Notes under the pieces: generated by a model | What the model saw: only the letters and a program-made list of their open reading frames with translations | Database searches by the model: none | Told to the model about the DNA's origin: nothing | Shown: piece by piece, positions 7,206-12,204 of the stretch | Position numbering within the stretch: position 1 is the stretch's first letter | Layout of the letters: each line of letters begins with the position of its first letter | Assembly: GCA_046546235.1 (NCBI GenBank) | Contig: JBKGYG010000054.1 | Span: 1 to 12,204 of the forward strand | Direction of reading: 5' to 3' | DNA length: 12,204 nucleotides | DNA from: JBKGYG01 sp046546235 | GTDB lineage: Bacteria > Bacillota > Clostridia > Lachnospirales > DSM-24629 | Program-made: the position numbers and the translations under genes

Positions 7206-7234
7206 ATTATACTATTTTGCTTTTATTAAATCAA
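7206..7234 (-). promoter_or_regulatory. Sigma-A-like promoter of the lipoprotein gene
   Basis: On the minus strand TTGATT (7234-7229) and TATAAT (7211-7206) are separated by exactly 17 bases. Transcription would start near 7199, leaving a leader of about 140 bases before the ATG at 7060. Confidence 0.75.
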
Positions 7235-7306
7235 TTTTGCATTACCTGTTCATCAACTTTTTTTGTATGTTTTTGGAATAATAATCACATCTAGTTACGA
7301 TAATTT

Positions 7307-7458
7307 TTATTCAAAGTTAGCTTTTTCTTTAGCCTTCTTTATCTTCTCTATGAATTTTTTCTGTCTTCATCATCAATAAATATATTACTTTTATCTAAAC
7401 CCCTTAACATTATATGATAAATTCCAGTTGCACTTCGTTTTCTTGCTTGCCTTGCCTT
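7307..7458 (-). pseudogene. N-terminal remnant of a REP-associated (Y1/RAYT-type) transposase
   Basis: The minus strand encodes ARQARKRSA, then TGIYHIMLRGLDKSNIF, then IDDEDRK, the characteristic start of RAYT transposases. The codon where the start Met is expected (7458-7456) reads AAG. After DEDRK a one-base deletion in an A run gives NS and a stop. Restoring one A gives KFIEKIKKAKEKANFE and then TAA at 7309-7307. The HUH motif and catalytic Tyr are absent. The fragment lies directly behind REP copy B in the same orientation, as expected for the 5' end of such an element. Confidence 0.75.
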
Positions 7459-7464
7459 TTTTTA

Positions 7465-7488
7465 TGACAAATTAAGCGTCCCCTTGTC
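7465..7488 (-). repeat. REP-like repeat, copy B
   Basis: On the minus strand it contains GGGGACGCTTAATTTGTCA preceded by GACAA. It matches copy C (12121-12144) at 21 of 24 positions in inverted orientation, and copy A more loosely. It sits just before the first codon of the RAYT N-terminal remnant. Confidence 0.75.
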
Positions 7489-7531
7489 TCTTAACTATTT
7501 CCCCTTTTGATCCTGATTGTACAGTACTATG

Positions 7532-7561
7532 TTGACAATTTTTAAAATTATATGATACATT
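7532..7561 (+). promoter_or_regulatory. Promoter of the membrane-LRR operon
   Basis: A perfect TTGACA (7532-7537) is followed after 18 bases by TACATT (7556-7561), preceded by TGA as an extended -10. Transcription would begin near 7568, about 40 bases before the first LRR gene. There is no sign of an operator or riboswitch in this short leader. Confidence 0.6.
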
Positions 7562-7609
7562 TGTTTAGAAAAGTTAAATTAGAATAAAATTAAATAAGAG
7601 GGGTATAAA

Positions 7610-9496
7610 ATGGATAATAAAATAACAATTGAAGAGAGAAAAACCATAAAAGGTATAATCATTGGGATTATACTAATTGTTTTGGCAAGGATTATTGGAA
7701 TTATAATTGAAGGATTGGAGGTCACTTATGGTGAGTTGCCAAAGGGTTATACAATAGCTATGGTGCTATTATATATAATTGGCTTACTTTTAATTATTCT
7801 AAGGATTTTTAAACCCAATTGGGAGTATGGAGTATTTAAGCAAGCAGGGTCGAAAATTAGAGGAAGTATATATGGTGGATTTGGGATATTGGTTTTAATA
7901 CTATTTAGAGATAAATCAATGATACTATTAATAAATATTAGTATTATAATTTTATTTTTATTCACTATTTTTTTATTTTACAGAGGAATATATTTATTAC
8001 ATAAAGGGTTTTGCAAGTTAGGAATAGATTATGAAGATTCTTGGATGATAAAAGCTTGTAGTCGGTCATGGATGTTTTTTATATTAACAAGTATTGCATC
8101 AATAATAGTGAGCGGATTTTTTTATTATACTGGACAATCTAGAAGTACACTAACAATTAACTGGGTACTAAATGGACTAAATATCATATCAGTTATCTTA
8201 ATGTACTGTGAATTAATTAGGATATTGTGGCATGTACATAAGAAGTATGGTTTAGAAAGTATATATAATAATCAGGATAAAATAAGATTATGGTCATTTA
8301 AAAAACTTGGGATAAGCTTAAGTGTATTATGCGCTAGTTTAATAATGGCTATCTGTATATTAGGAACTCTTGCAATTTGCAATTATACAGATAAATATGA
8401 TTTTAAATATAAAAAAGCAGAGATAATGTCAACAGATGATTATATTCTTCTAACAAGATATATAGGAGATAGAAAAGAAGTTAAAGTACCTGCAGAAATA
8501 GATGGGAAAAAAGTAATAGGAATGGAGTCGCATACTTTTCAAGAGGATAGTAATGTAGAGAAAATTGTTATTGAAGATGGAATTAAAGAAATAGAAGATA
8601 AAGCATTTTATAGATGTAGTAAGCTAGAAACCATAGTATTTCCTGGTTCAATTACTAGTATTGGTGTTGAGTCATTTTATGGTACTTCATGGTTTGAGAA
8701 CCAAATAAATAATAAAACAAGTGATTTTATTATTATAGGAGATGGAATTTTATTACTATACAATGGAAACAGTGAAGAGGTAATAGTACCAGAGGATGTA
8801 AAGATAATAGGTAATAAAGCCTTTGATTATTATAGTGGAATTAGACGTGATTATTTTAGAGGTTCAAATATAAAAAAGGTAATTTTACCTGAAAGTATTA
8901 CTAGAATAGGAGATTATGCTTTTAAGAATTGTAAAAAGTTAAAGGAAATAAACTTCGCGAATGGATTAAAATATATTGGAGAATCTGCTTTTTGGCATTG
9001 CGATGATTTAAAAGAAATAACTTTACCAAGAAGTATAAGAAAAATTGAGGACTATGCTTTTTCAGGTTGCAGTAATTTAGGGAGTGTTAAAATTCCCAAA
9101 GGTGTTGGTAAAATTGATACTAATGCATTTTACTTGACGCCCTGGCTTGAAAATAGTACAGAAGAATTTTTGGTTGTAGGAGATGGTAATCTTATAAAGT
9201 ATAATGGGCAAACTGGCTCAGATAAAGACATTGTGATACCAGATGGTATTAAAAGAATGAAAGGGAGTATTTTTGAAGATCATGAAGTGTTTCATAGCAT
9301 TACTATACCAGAAAGTGTTGAAGGTATAAACTGTCGTAGTTGGGGCGTTAAAGTGGATGAAATTATTATATTAGGATCAAATACAACGATTCAATGTATA
9401 GATGATAAATATGATGGCTTATTAATTGGTCGTAAAGACTCTGAAGCTGAAAGGTATGCAAAGGAAAATGATATTGATTTTGAGGTATTGGATTAA
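7610..9496 (+). CDS. Membrane-anchored BspA-like leucine-rich repeat protein (paralog 1)
   Basis: This 628-residue protein has an N-terminal polytopic membrane region with hydrophobic segments at about 14-34, 47-67, 86-100, 104-124, 153-173, 184-205 and 234-257. An array of BspA/LRR_5-type repeats follows from about 290 to the end. The repeat pattern I-PxxVxxIGxxAFxxCxxL recurs with a 23-residue step: the AF-type pairs near 309, 332 and 355, and again near 437, 460, 483 and 506, are exactly spaced. Two interruptions share the pattern FYxTxWxEN, FxxxGDGxLxxYNG, then VIVP or IVIP (358-393 and 507-543). The tail SEAERYAKENDIDFEVLD is typical of these arrays. If all seven segments span with the N-terminus inside, the repeats face outward; one short segment makes this uncertain. 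The start has AAGAGGGG six bases upstream. The function is unknown; related repeats bind host or matrix proteins. Confidence 0.85.
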   Translation: MDNKITIEERKTIKGIIIGIILIVLARIIGIIIEGLEVTYGELPKGYTIAMVLLYIIGLLLIILRIFKPNWEYGVFKQAGSKIRGSIYGGFGILVLILFRDKSMILLINISIIILFLFTIFLFYRGIYLLHKGFCKLGIDYEDSWMIKACSRSWMFFILTSIASIIVSGFFYYTGQSRSTLTINWVLNGLNIISVILMYCELIRILWHVHKKYGLESIYNNQDKIRLWSFKKLGISLSVLCASLIMAICILGTLAICNYTDKYDFKYKKAEIMSTDDYILLTRYIGDRKEVKVPAEIDGKKVIGMESHTFQEDSNVEKIVIEDGIKEIEDKAFYRCSKLETIVFPGSITSIGVESFYGTSWFENQINNKTSDFIIIGDGILLLYNGNSEEVIVPEDVKIIGNKAFDYYSGIRRDYFRGSNIKKVILPESITRIGDYAFKNCKKLKEINFANGLKYIGESAFWHCDDLKEITLPRSIRKIEDYAFSGCSNLGSVKIPKGVGKIDTNAFYLTPWLENSTEEFLVVGDGNLIKYNGQTGSDKDIVIPDGIKRMKGSIFEDHEVFHSITIPESVEGINCRSWGVKVDEIIILGSNTTIQCIDDKYDGLLIGRKDSEAERYAKENDIDFEVLD

Positions 9497-9525
9497 ACAT
9501 AAAGAATATAAGAGGGGGAACTTCA

Positions 9526-11880
9526 ATGGAGAATGGAGTAAATCTGAAAGAAAAAAATCCTATTAAAGGGATGATTTCAGGGATTGTACGAATAGTAATA
9601 GCTAGTATTTTAGTAACAATAGTGGAAGGACTAGATTTAGCTAACTTTATTGTATTATTATGCATTGTAATTCCTTTATTATTACTAAGTATTAATGGAA
9701 TGTATAAACTGTATTCTAGTATTTTTAAAATTGCTATGAAGTACGCTAATAATAGTACATTAGCTGAAGCTGGAAGAAAACTTCGTGCGAGTTTAGTATG
9801 TGGGCTAATATTATTTTTATTAATATATTTCTCAATTGCTGGAATGACTTTTTCTTATTTTTATATCATTTTATTAATAATAGGGATAGTAGCAGTTATT
9901 TGGTATTATAGAGGAATGTATTTATTGCATAAAGCTTTATATCAAGTAGCTATAAAGTATAAAGATAATTGGATGGCAGAAGCTTGTAGAAGGTCATGGA
10001 TGATGTATATTATAGCCAATATCTTATCATTTGTTATTAGAGGATTTTTTCAATATACAGGAAGATCTAAAAGTACGGTGGCAATTAATTGGGTTTTGAA
10101 TTCATTAGATATAATATTAACTGTTTTAATGTTTTCAGGCTTAATTATAATATTAAAATATGTACTTGTAGAATATGGTTATTTAGAACATCAAGTTCAT
10201 ATTTATAAAGCAAAGCTTATCTCACTAAAGAAACTAGGTATAAAGAATAGTTTGATTAGTTTTGGAATGTTGGCAGTAATAGTTTTATTTGGCGTCCTTG
10301 CAATTACTAACTACTCTGATAAATATGACTTTGATTATGAAACTTATTATAATCATGAAACTGATACTCACGAAGAAGATAAAATAACTTTAACAAGGTA
10401 TACAGGAGATAGAAAAACAGTTAAGGTTCCAGCAGAGATAGATGGAAAAAAAGTAATTAAATTAGGGTATGATTTATTTGAAGGTAATCCCCATGTTAGA
10501 GAAATAGAGATAGAAGATGGAGTTAAATATATAGGTAGCGAAGCTTTTATATTAATGCCGAATTTAGAAAGATTGAAAATGCCAGATAGTATAATTTCAG
10601 TTGAAATGTATGCTTTTGCAAACTGTATTAATTTGGAAAAAGTAAAACTTTCCTCTAATTTGGGAGTAATTGGTCAATGGGCTTTTCTAAATACAGGAAT
10701 TAAAGAAATAACTATCCCTGGAAATGTTGAAATAAGGAAAAATGCTTTCTTTAGTTGTGATGAATTAAATGAAGTAATAATAGAGGGTTCAAGTTCCATA
10801 GGCGAAGATGTCTTTTTATATTGTGAGAATTTAGAATCAGTTAAATTACCAAGCAATATTCGTGATGTTTATAGTAATGCTTTTTATGAAACTCCTTGGA
10901 TGAATAATCAAGAAGATGAATTTATTATTGTAGGGGATGGAACTCTATTACGATATATTGGAAATGATAAAAGGGTTATTATACCAAAGGATGTTAACAT
11001 AATAGCAAATAGAGCTTTTGGAAACTATGGTAGCGCGGTTATACAGTATGATATTAGATATAATAGTAATAAAGAATATAGTTATCCAAACATTAGAGAA
11101 ATTGTTTTACCTGAAAGTATAAAAAGTATTGGTAACTACGCATTTACTGAATGTGAGGGATTGAAGAAAATTAATTTACCAAAGAATTTAAACAAGATTG
11201 GTGAACATGCATTTGAAGAGTGTGTGAAATTAAAAGAAATAGATCTTCCAAAAGAATTAAAAGAAATAGGTAGAAGAGCTTTTCGAAACTGTGATAGCTT
11301 AAAATCAGTAAAAATACCAGAAGGTATTGAAGTTATAGAATACGGAACTTTTGCTGATTGTGATAATTTAGATAATATGATAATTCCTGAGAGTGTTACT
11401 GAAATAGAAATGGAAGCTTTTGAGAACTGCAGTAATTTAAAATCCATCGATATTCCTAAAACAGTAAAAAATATAGCATATGATGCATTTTACGGAACAC
11501 CATGGTTTGAAGAAAGTGAAGAGGATTTTTTGATTGCAGGAGATGGTATACTCATAAAATATAATGGTCCAACAGGTTCAGATGTAGATATAGTTATTCC
11601 TAAGGGAACAAAAGTATTAGGTGAGTATATATTTTCAGGGATATCAAGAATTGGTAGTTTGACAATTCCAGAAGGTGTAGAGTCAATTGATTATAACTTT
11701 TTAGATAATAGTTATGAGGATGATATAGCACCTAAGATAGATAGAATAATTGTTTTAGAACCAACAGTAACTGTAGATGTTAATATTTATGATTTTGACG
11801 GGACTCTAGTAAGTTATAAAGGTTCAGAAACTGAGAAATATGCAAAAGAAAAAGATATTGATTTTGAAGCATTGGATTAA
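9526..11880 (+). CDS. Membrane-anchored BspA-like leucine-rich repeat protein (paralog 2)
   Basis: A 784-residue paralog of the preceding gene, 29 bases downstream, with ribosome site AGAGGGGG. Hydrophobic segments lie at about 19-36, 40-57, 88-107, 109-128, 158-175, 186-209 and 240-261. The membrane domains match closely, for example YRGMYLLHKA, RRSWMMY and RSKSTVAINWVLNSLD here against YRGIYLLHKG, SRSWMFF and SRSTLTINWVLNGLN. The junction NYSDKYDF also matches NYTDKYDF. The LRR array (about 290-784) has more 23-residue units than paralog 1, with runs near 317/340/363/386 and 539/562/585/631/654. It has the same FYxTPWxxx and GDGxLxxY inserts at 453-476 and 655-680. The tail EKYAKEKDIDFEALD repeats that of paralog 1. 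A recent tandem duplication followed by loss or gain of repeat units is the simplest history. The biochemical role is unknown. Confidence 0.85.
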   Translation: MENGVNLKEKNPIKGMISGIVRIVIASILVTIVEGLDLANFIVLLCIVIPLLLLSINGMYKLYSSIFKIAMKYANNSTLAEAGRKLRASLVCGLILFLLIYFSIAGMTFSYFYIILLIIGIVAVIWYYRGMYLLHKALYQVAIKYKDNWMAEACRRSWMMYIIANILSFVIRGFFQYTGRSKSTVAINWVLNSLDIILTVLMFSGLIIILKYVLVEYGYLEHQVHIYKAKLISLKKLGIKNSLISFGMLAVIVLFGVLAITNYSDKYDFDYETYYNHETDTHEEDKITLTRYTGDRKTVKVPAEIDGKKVIKLGYDLFEGNPHVREIEIEDGVKYIGSEAFILMPNLERLKMPDSIISVEMYAFANCINLEKVKLSSNLGVIGQWAFLNTGIKEITIPGNVEIRKNAFFSCDELNEVIIEGSSSIGEDVFLYCENLESVKLPSNIRDVYSNAFYETPWMNNQEDEFIIVGDGTLLRYIGNDKRVIIPKDVNIIANRAFGNYGSAVIQYDIRYNSNKEYSYPNIREIVLPESIKSIGNYAFTECEGLKKINLPKNLNKIGEHAFEECVKLKEIDLPKELKEIGRRAFRNCDSLKSVKIPEGIEVIEYGTFADCDNLDNMIIPESVTEIEMEAFENCSNLKSIDIPKTVKNIAYDAFYGTPWFEESEEDFLIAGDGILIKYNGPTGSDVDIVIPKGTKVLGEYIFSGISRIGSLTIPEGVESIDYNFLDNSYEDDIAPKIDRIIVLEPTVTVDVNIYDFDGTLVSYKGSETEKYAKEKDIDFEALD

Positions 11881-11898
11881 AACTATTTAATTAAATTT

Positions 11899-11941
11899 AA
11901 AAAGGCTACAATGTATATTTTAAATGCATTGTAGCCTTTTT
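11899..11941 (+). terminator. Intrinsic terminator of the LRR operon
   Basis: AAAAAGGCTACAATG (11899-11913) pairs perfectly with CATTGTAGCCTTTTT (11927-11941) around a 13-base loop. This gives a GC-containing stem ending in a T run on either strand, so it can act in both directions. It begins 19 bases after the second LRR gene. Confidence 0.92.
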
Positions 11942-12061
11942 ATCTTAGTTACAATGACAATATATTAGCTTAATCTGTGTTATAGCCATTCAAAATAAAA
12001 AGATTTAGAGTAATAATAGTAGAATTTTTTCTATTACAAGTAGTTTTCTGTTAACTATGTT

Positions 12062-12106
12062 TTACGTATTCACTTTTTTATAAGCCCTAGGAGACATGCC
12101 AAAAAC
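12062..12106 (-). pseudogene. C-terminal scrap of an AraC-type regulator
   Basis: The minus strand encodes EVFGMSPRAYKKVNT and then TAA, the signature end of the AraC/XylS DNA-binding domain (FKxxxGxSPxxYR). Just upstream, SYY in a shifted frame would fit the preceding residues after a small deletion. The sequence then meets REP copy C at 12121, and no further AraC sequence is visible. It is a decayed fragment, too short to function. The stretch 11942-12061 holds nothing I can identify. Confidence 0.55.
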
Positions 12107-12120
12107 TTCTTAAATAATAA

Positions 12121-12144
12121 GACTTGGGGACGCTTAACTTGTCA
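12121..12144 (+). repeat. REP-like repeat, copy C
   Basis: GACTT followed by GGGGACGCTTAACTTGTCA. It matches copy B (7465-7488, opposite strand) at 21 of 24 positions, so the two copies form an inverted pair around the LRR operon. Confidence 0.75.
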
Positions 12145-12154
12145 CCATTCACAA

Positions 12155-12204
12155 TTAACTTTTCCAGTACTCGTCCGCTCCCTTGCCATATTCTATAACC
12201 TCAT
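12155..12204 (-). CDS. Possible C-terminal end of an unidentified gene, cut by window edge
   Basis: A minus-strand frame enters from the right edge and ends EVIEYGKGADEYWKS before TAA at 12157-12155. Only about 16 codons are visible. The composition looks protein-like, but no family can be recognised and the frame may be chance. It ends 11 bases before REP copy C, a common place for such repeats. Confidence 0.25.
   Translation of the reverse strand, partial: EVIEYGKGADEYWKS

Larger units (their letters stand above)
7061..7609. other. Divergent intergenic region between lipoprotein and LRR genes
   Basis: This 549-base gap holds a minus-strand promoter for the lipoprotein (7206-7234), a RAYT N-terminal remnant (7307-7458), a REP-like repeat (7465-7488) and a plus-strand promoter for the LRR operon (7532-7561), each listed separately. 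The rest is AT-rich with no further frame or RNA I can support. Confidence 0.7.

Noticed and set aside
7610..11880. CRISPR-like or simple tandem DNA repeats in the LRR genes
   Set aside because: The roughly 69-base periodicity comes from 23-residue protein repeats and is degenerate at the DNA level; there are no identical repeats with unique spacers anywhere in the window.
1..12204. tRNA or rRNA genes
   Set aside because: I saw no cloverleaf-like GGTTCGANTCC arm pairs or rRNA-like conserved stretches on either strand.

Overview
The window is AT-rich DNA of a low-GC Firmicute, most likely a member of the Clostridia. The signs are strong AGGAGG-type ribosome sites, heavy use of A/T-ending codons, the gene order ribD-ribE-ribBA-ribH behind an FMN riboswitch, BspA-like leucine-rich repeat proteins, and transposase remnants of types I know from clostridial genomes. 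The species cannot be named from this sequence.

Positions 1-3846 (minus strand) hold the riboflavin biosynthesis operon. A sigma-A-like promoter (about 3818-3846) is followed by a textbook FMN riboswitch (3679-3785), a leader terminator (3616-3643), then ribD, ribE, ribBA and ribH. The ribH gene runs off the left edge only a few codons before its expected end. Together these genes convert GTP and ribulose 5-phosphate to riboflavin, and rising FMN should shut the operon off by premature termination. A striking detail is that ribE has no ATG, GTG or TTG where its protein must begin. An ATA codon stands exactly where the family's initiator Met is expected, behind a near-perfect ribosome site.

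Positions 3947-5659 (minus) encode a MutS-family ATPase without mismatch-recognition or Smr domains. Upstream, 5694-7488 is a graveyard of mobile DNA. It holds the C-terminal end of a REP-associated (Y1/RAYT-type) transposase, a truncated transposase of another type with a stop codon inside its zinc ribbon, and the frameshifted N-terminal end of a RAYT. REP-like GGGACG repeats sit at the outer edges. Between these remnants lies an intact gene for a DUF3298/RsiV-like lipoprotein (6257-7060) with its own promoter.

Positions 7532-11941 (plus) form a two-gene transcription unit with a promoter and a strong terminator. It encodes two paralogous proteins, each with an N-terminal polytopic membrane domain fused to an array of 23-residue BspA-type leucine-rich repeats. 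The unit is bracketed by inverted copies of a 24-bp REP-like sequence (7465-7488 and 12121-12144). The right edge holds a broken AraC-type regulator C-terminus and possibly the tail of one further minus-strand gene.

The best candidates for something undescribed are the paired membrane-LRR proteins inside their REP-flanked cassette. The best single-site oddity is the AUA start of ribE.
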